Source: Bacteroidales bacterium
GTDB taxonomy: Bacteria > Bacteroidota > Bacteroidia > Bacteroidales > Muribaculaceae
Direction: 5' to 3'
NCBI GenBank assembly: GCA_900752535.1
Contig: CAADVV010000413.1
Span: forward strand, 1 to 19,773
DNA: 19,773 nucleotides
Below are positions 8,245-15,824 of this stretch, one piece after another. The position numbers and the translations under genes are program-made. The notes beneath the pieces were generated by a model that worked only from the letters and a program-made list of their open reading frames with translations, ran no database searches and was not told the origin of the DNA. Each line of letters starts with the position of its first letter. Within the stretch, counting starts at the first letter, position 1.

Positions 8245-8295
8245 CTGCCCGTCTGTAGGAAACCTCTCTACAGGCGGGCAGTGCTGTCTTTATTC
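8245..8295 (+). terminator. Strong terminator-like hairpin ending the pilus operon
   Basis: CTGCCCGTCTGTAG (8245-8258) pairs with CTACAGGCGGGCAG (8268-8281); the only non-Watson-Crick pair is a T-G wobble. The loop is 9 bases. The T-rich sequence TGCTGTCTTTATTCC follows. It lies 31 bases after the stop codon of the last pilus gene. Confidence 0.75.
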
Positions 8296-8664
8296 CTTCC
8301 CGGTATGTCTTATGCCTCTTTGGTCCGTACAACCTGCATACACACGCACGTTTTATACGTCGGGCGGGTCGGTGAGATTTTACATACAGGTCAGACAGAG
8401 CGAATATGAGGGAAAGGCAAGGAAACCGCCGGGGATTTCACGGAATATCCAACCCGACGGCACAGCGAGGAAGAGGACCGGAAGGAGAACTTCGATTCGG
8501 GAAGGTTGTCGTTCCATCCGCGAGCCGGTTAGCGGAACGGTGTTTGACGACCGGAATGGCGTTGTACATTCGCATGGGAAAATCTTACCGGCAAAGGAAC
8601 GCGGCAGAGAGACAAGGGGAAAGATAAAAGGAAATATTTCGGGCGACGGTAAACGGGGGCGTAA
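8296..8664. other. Non-coding or decayed stretch
   Basis: No convincing gene is seen on either strand. An open frame runs through on the plus strand, but its translation is rich in Arg, Gly and Ser without domain pattern, and it overlaps the terminator. The stretch leads into the AraC-like remnant and may be decayed coding DNA. Confidence 0.5.
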
Positions 8665-8820
8665 TCAAAGAAATCATCTGCAAAATCCCCAAAGCGTATC
8701 AGCGAAGTCGCATACGCCTTGGGCTATCCATACGCCCAGTATTCCGGCAAAAGATTCGAGAAAATGGAGGGGTGTACGCCGAATGAATACAAGGAAGCGA
8801 TAACCACCCCTATATCCTAA
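8665..8820 (+). pseudogene. C-terminal remnant of an AraC/XylS-type regulator
   Basis: The open frame after a TAA at 8662-8664 reads KRISEVAYALGYPYAQYSGK (from 8692), then RFEKMEGCTPNEYKEA, and stops at 8818-8820. This is the second helix-turn-helix and signature of AraC-family regulators: the usual pattern is xISEIAxxLGFxxxxYFxRxFKKxxGxTPxEYR. There is no start codon. Just upstream, the matching sequence (VIKEIICKIP) continues in another frame, suggesting a frameshift, and nothing N-terminal is recognisable. The end overlaps the stop of the intact AraC gene on the other strand by three bases. It is probably a dead gene fragment. Confidence 0.55.
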
Positions 8821-9644
8821 TTTTTCGGAAGTTCCGAACGGTATGCCGATGGCGATATCCCCAACCGTTTCTGCACATACCGGCTGAAATAGGAAAGCGA
8901 CGAGAAGTGCAGCCGTTCGGCAATCTCGGCGACAGACAGTTCCTTGCGATGGAGCAGGCGGACGATTTCGTGAAGCGTAAAACGGTCTATCCACCACGTT
9001 GCCGGCCGCCCGCTCACTTTCTTGCTGATTTCCGTGAGGTAGTGCGGAGTGATGCAGAGACGGGAAGCGTAGTATTCGAGGTCGCGGTCAGCAATGTATG
9101 AGCCGTCGTACAACATGCCGACGAAACTGCTGATGAGTTTGGCCGCACGTTCCGGTATTTGCCTTGCCTCCTGTCCGCGTGCATGGATGTCGTAGAGGTC
9201 GAGGATATGCGCCGTCAGCAGGTGTCCCATCATCTCTTCCCGGAACAGATGGTCTTTTTCCTCCAGCCTTTCCCGTATGCGTTCCATGTCGTGCCGGCAT
9301 TTCCTGAAATCGTGCCGTGAAAGTTTCATCACCGGATTCTGCAACAGAGCCATGTGACCTATGAAACCGTAATTGCTGCGTATGCCTATCGAAGCGACAA
9401 AGGGTTCGGACAAACTCATTATTATTGCTTTGAAACCGGGAGAAACCGTAATGCCCGACACAAACGAGACTTGCGGCAGAATGATGTAATCGCCTTGCAC
9501 GATGTTGTATCGCACGTCATAAAAGACGAAACTCATGCTCCCCTCTGTACAGAGAATGTGCAGTATGCGGCCGGCATACCTTACAAAATCATATTCTCCG
9601 ATGTTATCGACAAAAAGGATTCCGTCACAGCTATTTTCTTCCAT
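8817..9644 (-). CDS. AraC family transcriptional regulator
   Basis: This is a 275-residue regulator when started at the ATG at 9644. An upstream in-frame ATG at 9716 would add 24 residues, but a good promoter -7 box lies inside that extension, so the shorter form is preferred. Residues about 1-150 are a cupin-like sensing domain (FVFYDVRYNIVQGDYIILP). Residues about 187-275 are the AraC DNA-binding domain: LEYYASRLCITPHYLTEISK for the first helix-turn-helix and SVAEIAERLHFSSLSYFSRY then GISPSAYR for the second. The gene is divergent from three aldo/keto reductase genes, which it probably controls along with itself. The inducer is unknown. Confidence 0.9.
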   Translation of the reverse strand: MEENSCDGILFVDNIGEYDFVRYAGRILHILCTEGSMSFVFYDVRYNIVQGDYIILPQVSFVSGITVSPGFKAIIMSLSEPFVASIGIRSNYGFIGHMALLQNPVMKLSRHDFRKCRHDMERIRERLEEKDHLFREEMMGHLLTAHILDLYDIHARGQEARQIPERAAKLISSFVGMLYDGSYIADRDLEYYASRLCITPHYLTEISKKVSGRPATWWIDRFTLHEIVRLLHRKELSVAEIAERLHFSSLSYFSRYVQKRLGISPSAYRSELPKN

Positions 9645-9664
9645 ATCACAGCTTTTCAATACGG

Positions 9665-9689
9665 CAAAGGTAGGTAAAAACCACGAAAA
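9665..9689 (-). promoter_or_regulatory. Promoter of the AraC regulator gene
   Basis: On the minus strand TACCTTTG (9665-9672) matches the Bacteroidetes -7 box TAnnTTTG exactly. The -33 region is less clear, falling in a TTTTCG-like segment at 9684-9689. Transcription would start about 10-15 bases before the ATG at 9644. That placement excludes the longer start at 9716. Confidence 0.5.
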
Positions 9690-9713
9690 GTGAAAAAAGC
9701 TCCCCGATTTTCG
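9684..9713. promoter_or_regulatory. Possible operator between divergent promoters
   Basis: CGAAAA (9684-9689) and TTTTCG (9708-9713) form an inverted repeat between the two promoters, where an AraC-type protein could bind. The repeat is short and could be chance. Confidence 0.2.
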
Positions 9714-9717
9714 CAAC

Positions 9718-9746
9718 CTTTACATGTCTGTTTTACTGTAATTTTG
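9718..9746 (+). promoter_or_regulatory. Promoter of the aldo/keto reductase operon
   Basis: TAATTTTG (9739-9746) matches TAnnTTTG exactly. The TTTAC at 9718-9722 is a plausible -33 element. The predicted start of transcription is roughly 20 bases before the ATG at 9773. Confidence 0.5.
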
Positions 9747-9772
9747 CGGTATAATTTAAAATTGAGAACGCA

Positions 9773-10789
9773 ATGAAGAAAAGATTGATTGGAAATCTCG
9801 AAGTTTCCGAAATAGGAATGGGCTGCATGGGATTCTCCCACGGCTATGGCAAAGTACCCGAAGAGGGGTACGCTCTCGACGCAATACGGAAAGCGTATGA
9901 AACGGGCTGCACGTTCTTCGATACGGCAGAGGTGTATGGCGATGTCATGTTCTACCCGGGGCATAACGAACAGTTGGTGGGAAAAGCCATCTCCGGTTTC
10001 CGCAAAGATGTCGTGCTGGCTACCAAACTGTTCATCTACTCCGAAGAGCTGTGCGGCGGGAAAAGCGTCTGCGAAGCAGTACGCACGCATTTGGAGAAAT
10101 CGCTGGCCAACCTGAATACGGACTATATCGACCTTTATTACCTGCATCGTATCAACGCGGAGATTCCCCTTGAAGAAGTGGCCGAAGCCATGGGAGGGCT
10201 CATCAAGAAAGGAGTTATCCGTGCGTGGGGACTGTCACAGGTAGGTGTCGAGACGTTGGACAAGGCACATGCCATCACGCCTGTCGCCGCCGTTCAGAAT
10301 CTCTATTCCATGTTGGAGCGCGACTGTGAAAAGGAGATATTCCCTTATTGCATGGAACACGGTATCGGCATCGTGCCGTTCTCTCCAATAGCCAGCGGGT
10401 TCCTTTCGGGAAAGATCCATGCCGACACGCAGTTTGAAGCCGTGGACGATGTACGGAATTTCGTTCCCCAGCTGAAAAAAGAGAATATCGAAGCAAACCT
10501 GCCCATATTGGACATCCTCCATGAATATGCAGACAAGAAAGGCGCCACGCCCGCCCAGATTTCACTGGCATGGATGCTCCACAAATATCCCAATGTCGTG
10601 CCTATTCCCGGCTCGAAGAATCAAGAGCGCATCCTCGAAAACCTCGGCGCGGCAAATGTGGAACTGACCGACGAGGAGTTCCGAATGCTGGAGGCGGCCT
10701 TGAACGCCTGTCCGGTGCACGGGCATCGCGGACATGTGGAGACCGTACAAGGTGATTTCGGGAGCAACTGGAAAAAGAAAGAGAATTGA
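9773..10789 (+). CDS. Aldo/keto reductase (YakC/AKR13-like)
   Basis: This is a 338-residue cytosolic NADPH-dependent oxidoreductase that reduces aldehydes or ketones to alcohols. The (beta/alpha)8 family signature is complete: the FFDTAEVYG motif supplies Asp50 and Tyr55, Lys85 is in ATKLF, and His125 is in LYYLHR, giving the catalytic tetrad. Later motifs KKGVIRAWGLSQ, PFSPIASGFLSGKI and PIPGSKNQERILEN (cofactor phosphate binding) are intact. Length is normal. It resembles the longer AKR branch (YakC/PLR-like), unlike the two following genes. First gene of the operon, 15 bases before the next. The substrate cannot be told from sequence. Confidence 0.92.
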   Translation: MKKRLIGNLEVSEIGMGCMGFSHGYGKVPEEGYALDAIRKAYETGCTFFDTAEVYGDVMFYPGHNEQLVGKAISGFRKDVVLATKLFIYSEELCGGKSVCEAVRTHLEKSLANLNTDYIDLYYLHRINAEIPLEEVAEAMGGLIKKGVIRAWGLSQVGVETLDKAHAITPVAAVQNLYSMLERDCEKEIFPYCMEHGIGIVPFSPIASGFLSGKIHADTQFEAVDDVRNFVPQLKKENIEANLPILDILHEYADKKGATPAQISLAWMLHKYPNVVPIPGSKNQERILENLGAANVELTDEEFRMLEAALNACPVHGHRGHVETVQGDFGSNWKKKEN

Positions 10790-10804
10790 AAGGAGATACG
10801 GACT

Positions 10805-11653
10805 ATGAAAGAAGTAAGACTGAACAACGGGGTGATGATGCCGGCCATCGGTTTCGGCGTGTTTCAAATCCCCGAAAACGAAACGGAACGGGCTGTAAGC
10901 GACGCCCTCGAAACGGGCTACCGCCTGATAGACACGGCGGCTGCTTATTTCAATGAAGAACAGGTAGGCAATGCCATCCGCCACAGCGGACTGAAGCGAG
11001 AGGACTTGTTCGTTACCACCAAGCTGTGGGTACAAGACTACGAATACGATAATGCCCTCCGGGCTTTCGACCTCTCGATGAAAAAACTCGGACTGGACTA
11101 TCTTGACCTTTATCTGCTGCACAAGCCCTACGGTAACTATTACGCTGCTTGGAGAGCCTGCGAGCGGCTATACAAGGAGGGGCGTATCCGCGCCATCGGA
11201 GTAACCAGTTTCTCCAATGAACGCCTGCAAGACCTTTTCCTGCACAATGAGGTAAAGCCTGCCGTCAATCAAATAGAAACGCATCCGTTTTTCCAGCAGC
11301 AGGCTGCCAATGCGTTCTTGCAGAAAGAGGCCATTCAGCATGAGGCGTGGGCACCGTTTGCCGAAGGCAAGAACGATATTTTCAACCATCCGGTACTGAA
11401 GGAAATCGCACGGAAGCATGGCAAGAGCACGGGGCAGGTCATCTTGCGCTGGCTCAACCAGCGTAACGTGGTCGTTATCCCCAAGAGCGTGCGGAAAGAA
11501 CGAATGGCGGAAAACCTCGATATTTTCGATTTTACCCTGACCGGAGAAGAGTTGCAGTCCATCGCCGCACTGGATACAGGTCGCAGCCCCATCTATGACG
11601 ATATGGATTTGGCAACCGTTAAAAGCATAGGAACCCATAAAATACATGACTGA
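10805..11653 (+). CDS. Aldo/keto reductase (2,5-diketogluconate reductase-like)
   Basis: This 282-residue NADPH-dependent reductase belongs to the shorter AKR branch that includes 2,5-diketo-D-gluconate reductases and general aldehyde reductases. The sequence shows NNGVMMPAIGFGVFQ at the start. Catalytic residues are Asp43 and Tyr48 (LIDTAAAYFNE), Lys73 (TTKLW) and His106 (LLHKP). The cofactor loop VIPKSVRKERMAEN near the C-terminus is intact. A good ribosome binding site AAGGAG (10790-10795) precedes the ATG by 9 bases. It is clearly paralogous to the next gene, with which it overlaps or abuts. Substrate unknown. Confidence 0.92.
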   Translation: MKEVRLNNGVMMPAIGFGVFQIPENETERAVSDALETGYRLIDTAAAYFNEEQVGNAIRHSGLKREDLFVTTKLWVQDYEYDNALRAFDLSMKKLGLDYLDLYLLHKPYGNYYAAWRACERLYKEGRIRAIGVTSFSNERLQDLFLHNEVKPAVNQIETHPFFQQQAANAFLQKEAIQHEAWAPFAEGKNDIFNHPVLKEIARKHGKSTGQVILRWLNQRNVVVIPKSVRKERMAENLDIFDFTLTGEELQSIAALDTGRSPIYDDMDLATVKSIGTHKIHD

Positions 11654-12512
11654 CATGAAAACAATCACATTGAACAACGGCATCGAAATGCCAACATTGG
11701 GCTACGGAGTATTCCAAGTAAGCCCGAAAGAGTGCGAACGTTGCGTAACAGACGCCATACACACCGGCTACCGCCTGATAGACACGGCGCAGGCTTATTA
11801 CAACGAGGAAGGCGTGGGCAACGCCATTGCCCGCCTCGGCGTGCCACGCGAGGAACTGTTTATCACCACCAAGGTGTGGATTTCCAATGCAGGCGAAGAG
11901 AAAGCGGCACGCAGCATAGACGAGTCGTTGCGCAAACTCCGTACTGACTATATAGACCTGCTGCTTGTTCACCAGCCTTTCGGCGATTATTACGGAACGT
12001 ACAGGGCCATGCAGAAAGCCTATCAGGAAGGTAAAGTACGTGCTATCGGGTTGAGTAATTTCTACGGTGCCCGCTTCGTGGACTTGGCCGAGAACATGGA
12101 AGTGAAACCGGCTGTCCTGCAAGTGGAAGCGCACGTGTTTGCCCAACAGGCTGCCATACGGGAAACGATTGCACCTTACGGTACACGTCTCATGGCATGG
12201 GGACCGCTGGCCCAAGGTGCGGACAACCTTTTCAAAGATGAAACCTTACGGGGTATCGGGGCTAAATACGGTAAGAGCAACGCACAAATCGCTCTGAAAT
12301 TTTTAACAGACGAAGGTATCATCGCCATACCGAAGAGTGTGCACAAAGAGCGAATGAAAGAGAATTTCGAGATCTTCGATTTCGAATTAACGGAAGAAGA
12401 CAGAAAGGCAATCCGCCGTCTGGACACCGGCAAGTTGAAAGTGGACCACAACGACCCTGTACTGGCAAAGTTCCTTTTGGATTACGACAAGAATTTCAAT
12501 CCGGACAACTAA
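11646..12512 (+). CDS. Aldo/keto reductase (2,5-diketogluconate reductase-like)
   Basis: This is a 288-residue paralogue of the preceding reductase: NNGIEMPTLGYGVFQ, LIDTAQAYYNE (Asp46, Tyr51), TTKVW (Lys76), LLVHQP (His109) and IPKSVHKERMKEN are all intact, so it should be active with NADPH. The start at 11646 overlaps the previous gene by 8 bases; the ATG at 11655, one base past that stop, would remove three residues and matches the paralogue's start better. Either way translation is coupled. It is the last gene of the operon and ends before a strong hairpin. The physiological substrate is not evident. Confidence 0.92.
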   Translation: MTDMKTITLNNGIEMPTLGYGVFQVSPKECERCVTDAIHTGYRLIDTAQAYYNEEGVGNAIARLGVPREELFITTKVWISNAGEEKAARSIDESLRKLRTDYIDLLLVHQPFGDYYGTYRAMQKAYQEGKVRAIGLSNFYGARFVDLAENMEVKPAVLQVEAHVFAQQAAIRETIAPYGTRLMAWGPLAQGADNLFKDETLRGIGAKYGKSNAQIALKFLTDEGIIAIPKSVHKERMKENFEIFDFELTEEDRKAIRRLDTGKLKVDHNDPVLAKFLLDYDKNFNPDN

Positions 12513-12559
12513 CTGATATGACCTGCTTAAAGAATCCGGAATACGGCACATAACAAATA

Positions 12560-12594
12560 AAGAGAGTACCGATGATAAATATCGGTACTCTCTT
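12560..12594. terminator. Bidirectional terminator between converging operons
   Basis: AAGAGAGTACCGAT (12560-12573) and ATCGGTACTCTCTT (12581-12594) form a perfect 14-bp stem with a 7-base loop. The rightward strand continues GCTTTCTATCTG and the leftward strand TATTTGTTATG, both T-rich. It ends the reductase operon from the left and the mobilization operon from the right; the stop codon of the latter's last gene lies 6 bases beyond the stem. Confidence 0.8.
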
Positions 12595-12599
12595 GCTTT

Positions 12600-14090
12600 C
12601 TATCTGTTTACGGACGAACCTTCTTTTTCTTCACATTTGTCGAAGAACAGTTCCACCTTTGTATGTCGGTTGGCTTCCGTGGGGGCGTAATCGGAAATGC
12701 CGCCTTCGCCGGTCTTGGTCATCCTGTCGGGCGACAACCCTCGCTTGTTCAGCTCCGAGGCGATATAGTCGGCTCTCGAAACACTCAAGGCATTGTTGAT
12801 ACCGACTGTTCCGGTCGCACTATCGGCCGCTCCCGTGACTTTAACTTTCAGACCGTATTTCTTTGCCACCCGTGCCAGTTCGTCGAGATTGACCAACTGG
12901 GAAGGGTCTGTCAGGTGTGACGTGCCGAGTTCAAAGAAAAAGAAGATGGGAGCACCGATACATTCCCGTCCGAACTGCATCCGCACGGCATAGTCTGCCA
13001 AGGTGCTGTCGGGAAGATTTTCGAACTGTCCTGTTCCGAGACCGGGCACGCTCTCCGACCAGTGCTGCAGGCTGTCTGTCCGGACATTCCCATTCGGGGC
13101 TTGTCCTTCCAATGGTGATTTTCCGTTCCAATGCCTGTTCTTCAACCTTGCCCGCAGGGAGTTCAGCCCGCTGTAATTGTTCCTCGGATAGCCGTTGCGC
13201 CCGATAGCATCGTCATCATCGAAGAGATGGCTGTACGTGTCGAGCAATCCTTCGATTTCCAGTATCTTCTTCAGCTCGGCCAGCGTCCGGCTATCCTTGT
13301 CATGCTGTCCCGCGTAGCGACTATTCTGTTCCGACAGTACATTGATATAATCGACGAGCTGCCGGTCGCGGCGGATATAGGGACTTGGGTCTATGGCCCG
13401 TTTCCAGCCGACCTTGCCGATATGGAAAGAGAATCCGGCAGTGAGTGAAAGCATGTGGTCGCCTAACCGATTCGCCTTGCCATACCCGTCGAAGTCTTGG
13501 AAGGTGGTCGTACCGGAAAGTTCCATGAGGGCGCTTACCCTTTTGGAAATGCGATACTGCCCTTGTATGCCGTAGGAGATTGCAAACGGGTTATGCCCGT
13601 TGGTCGCATGGTGCAGCAGTCCGATACCCGCAAAGGGTGCCAGATGCCAGCGCACCAGTTTCTGCCGGACATAGCTGCCGCCAAGCACATTCCACAGCAG
13701 ATCCGCATGGAGGTAGTGGTACTCCTGCACAGCCAGCGTGCCGTCCTTGAACTGCAACCCGTTGTAATTTATGCGTGCACCTACCCACGGGGTAAACCAC
13801 TTGCCGAAGGCAAGGCTGTACGAGGGTTTCAACCTCCCGAACAGGTCTTCGCAACCGAGCGGCGTGCCGAGAAAGGCAGTCGCACCTCCGGCGATACTGA
13901 CAAACCAATTGCCGTTTCCCCGTGCCGGAACGACCACTCCGTCAAGGTATGAGGGCTGTAACGGCTGCAGCAGTTCTGTGTCATCGTAACGGTACGTGCG
14001 GTGTACAGTATCCCTTTCCGCGGGTTGTACATCCGCACGGGCTTGCAGCGAACAAAGCGCCGCAATAATGAGAATGATATTTTTCGTCAT
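12600..14090 (-). CDS. OmpA family outer-membrane protein
   Basis: This is a 496-residue two-domain envelope protein. A signal peptide (residues 1-19, ending in QARAD) is followed by a predicted beta-barrel (about 60-226, with many alternating aromatic strands and a final LSLTAGFSFHIG). A linker region (about 230-375) contains a short acidic run DDDD. The OmpA peptidoglycan-binding domain covers about 383-482: FFFFELGTSHLT, VTGAADSATGT and LSVSRADYIASEL. Asp423 and Arg439 fit the residues that contact diaminopimelate. It should tie outer membrane to cell wall. It is the last gene of the relaxase operon, 55 bases downstream of the relaxase. Why such a protein travels with transfer genes is not clear from sequence; stabilising the surface or mating contact is speculation. 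Confidence 0.88.
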   Translation of the reverse strand: MTKNIILIIAALCSLQARADVQPAERDTVHRTYRYDDTELLQPLQPSYLDGVVVPARGNGNWFVSIAGGATAFLGTPLGCEDLFGRLKPSYSLAFGKWFTPWVGARINYNGLQFKDGTLAVQEYHYLHADLLWNVLGGSYVRQKLVRWHLAPFAGIGLLHHATNGHNPFAISYGIQGQYRISKRVSALMELSGTTTFQDFDGYGKANRLGDHMLSLTAGFSFHIGKVGWKRAIDPSPYIRRDRQLVDYINVLSEQNSRYAGQHDKDSRTLAELKKILEIEGLLDTYSHLFDDDDAIGRNGYPRNNYSGLNSLRARLKNRHWNGKSPLEGQAPNGNVRTDSLQHWSESVPGLGTGQFENLPDSTLADYAVRMQFGRECIGAPIFFFFELGTSHLTDPSQLVNLDELARVAKKYGLKVKVTGAADSATGTVGINNALSVSRADYIASELNKRGLSPDRMTKTGEGGISDYAPTEANRHTKVELFFDKCEEKEGSSVNR

Positions 14091-14145
14091 ATTCTTATAT
14101 CCTTAATTTGTTGTTTATCCGATTCTTTATTATAAACCTTGCCAT

Positions 14146-15603
14146 TCAACGCTTGGGCTTCTTGCCGATGGAAGGGCGCATCATGCGACTCGCCATCCTC
14201 ATGCAGCGAAGCGCCCATGCCCGGTTGTCCTCGTCTTCATCACGTCCCCATTTGAGGTCGCTTCCGCCACCTCCTCCGCCACGTGTTTCGGCAAACGTAG
14301 TGGCATCATCGACCATACCGAGAAAGAGCATCGTGGCGCAGCGCATGACTTCCGCTCCCCGTTCCGCCACGGAACGCACGAGCGTGTCGTCGAAAAGTTG
14401 CCGTTCGGAAGGCTTCATCCGTGCCGACAGTTCCCTCCACTCATCGACCATATTTTCCAGCATGGCATCCTTGAGCAGGCTGTCCACTTTGGAGTGGACA
14501 TCACGGGAGTATTCGTAGGCTTCCTCCTTGAGCTGTTCCGTGCGTTCCTCAATGGCATCCATGTTTGCCTTGAGGTCGGAAAGCTGTCGGTCGGCGGTTT
14601 GCAGCTTCTCCTGTTTGTCTGCCAGTTTCCCTTGGATAGCGGCCAGTTCTTTTTCAAGTTTTTCTTTCTCGGCAGATAGGGTCAAAGCATCACCTTTCCG
14701 GGTATCCATATCATTTTCGAGTGCCGACAGTTGAGCCTCTTTTTCGCTCTTCTCCCTTTTCAAGTTTTCCACCATCGAGGTCAAGCCTTTGACTCTGCGC
14801 TCTGCCAGCCGAATGTCCGAATGGAGGGCGGACAGGACTTCCTGATGCCGGCCAATCTGTTGCTCAATGGTAGTACATTCTTCCGAGAGCATACGGCGGT
14901 ATTCTTCCGTCGTCCTGTGCCGTGCGCCGGTCTCGGCGACGCTCCGGCCTCTCTCCATTCCCCACTTCGTGTTGACCTCGGCGAAAAAGTCCGTATGGAG
15001 CTGTTTCATCCTCGCGCTATATTCGAACTTGTCCTTTCCGGCGAATATCTCTTTGTACGCAAACCTCCCGTCTTTGATTGGCAGAAGCGTGCAATGCACG
15101 TGCGGGTTCAATTCGTCGAGGTGTACAATGAAGGCGGCTATATTCTGCTCGCCGTATCTGCCGCAAACGAATGAATAGACATCCTTCGCCCAATGTTCGA
15201 TGTCGCTCTTCCTTTTGATGCGGGTATTGTCCGCACCTTTTTCAAAATCCACCTTCTGCGTGCCGAAAGCGAGTTCGTGCATCCGCTCCCGCGAACCGCC
15301 GAAAATGATGTTTACCACCGTGCGGTATTTCGGTTCAACCAATCCCTCGTTGGGGTCTTTGATCCCGCGACGGCCCAATATGTCCGCTATCCGTTCCGGG
15401 ATATTGCGGCTCGTGTCGATGGGGCGAACCTTGCCTCCGGGCACAATTTCGAAGTTCAGATGTTTGCGGGTGGGGTCGTAGTTGCCCTTGCTCATGGCGT
15501 ACTTCTCCGCCTCTTCGCTGCGATTACGCAGATGTTCGTTGCCTTGGGCGGCGGTGATCCCTTTCGACACCTGAACGTCGAGAACCTGTTTTGCATTTGC
15601 CAT
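14146..15603 (-). CDS. MobV-type relaxase (mobilization protein)
   Basis: This 485-residue enzyme should nick DNA at oriT and pilot the strand into a recipient. The N-terminal part (1-230) has the Pre/Mob pattern: EHLRNRSEE near the start, then KHLNFEIV, and the metal-binding three-His motif HLDELNPHVH at 161-170. Residues about 240-370 form a long coiled coil rich in Glu, Lys and Leu. A run of six Gly (442-447) precedes a basic tail ending in KKPKR. An ATG at 15663 would add 20 residues lacking family character; MANAKQVLDVQ from 15603 is the natural start. The gene lies in the minus-strand operon after the winged-helix gene and before the OmpA gene. Transfer would need a conjugative element supplied in trans unless one lies outside the window. 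Confidence 0.9.
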   Translation of the reverse strand: MANAKQVLDVQVSKGITAAQGNEHLRNRSEEAEKYAMSKGNYDPTRKHLNFEIVPGGKVRPIDTSRNIPERIADILGRRGIKDPNEGLVEPKYRTVVNIIFGGSRERMHELAFGTQKVDFEKGADNTRIKRKSDIEHWAKDVYSFVCGRYGEQNIAAFIVHLDELNPHVHCTLLPIKDGRFAYKEIFAGKDKFEYSARMKQLHTDFFAEVNTKWGMERGRSVAETGARHRTTEEYRRMLSEECTTIEQQIGRHQEVLSALHSDIRLAERRVKGLTSMVENLKREKSEKEAQLSALENDMDTRKGDALTLSAEKEKLEKELAAIQGKLADKQEKLQTADRQLSDLKANMDAIEERTEQLKEEAYEYSRDVHSKVDSLLKDAMLENMVDEWRELSARMKPSERQLFDDTLVRSVAERGAEVMRCATMLFLGMVDDATTFAETRGGGGGGSDLKWGRDEDEDNRAWALRCMRMASRMMRPSIGKKPKR

Positions 15604-15824
15604 ACTGTTTCCGTGTTGTTTCGGACAATTCCCCGTGTCCCAGCTTGCTGCTTGCATGGACACTTCTCTCTGCGACGTCAGTCAGCAGGGGTATTAGGCT
15701 CCCCCTTCCCTTTGTTCAGTGGCAGACGGGCAAGCCCGGATGCCTGCTATAACTGGAAGGATATTTGAACCTGAACCGGGGAGAATTGCCCGTGGTTATA
15801 CAATCTCTGTCCGCGAATCCCCGT
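15604..15824. other. Gap upstream of relaxase, candidate oriT
   Basis: This 221-base non-coding gap in an otherwise tightly packed operon is the usual place for the origin of transfer of MobV-type elements. It contains a perfect CGGGC-AA-GCCCG palindrome (15727-15738), an inverted repeat ACGGGCAA (15726-15733) with TTGCCCGT (15786-15793), and a small AGGGG...CCCCT hairpin around the TATTAGGCT near 15690-15707. No nick sequence known to me could be matched with confidence, so oriT rests on position and repeats only. Confidence 0.4.

Noticed and set aside
8210..8803. Open frame of 197 codons on the plus strand after the pilus operon
   Set aside because: It runs through the terminator hairpin, its product is a low-information Arg/Gly/Ser-rich string, and the recognisable AraC remnant lies in a different frame of the same DNA.
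9645..9716. Longer start for the AraC gene at 9716
   Set aside because: An exact promoter -7 box lies within this extension (9665-9672), and the extra 24 residues do not look like AraC proteins.
8655..12692. Twelve-base direct repeat GGGGGCGTAATC at 8655-8666 and 12681-12692
   Set aside because: There is no extension on either side and the second copy lies inside the OmpA gene; a chance match is more likely than attachment sites.
15604..15663. Longer start for the relaxase at 15663
   Set aside because: The 20 added residues lack family character, and MANAKQVLDVQ at 15603 is a natural N-terminus.
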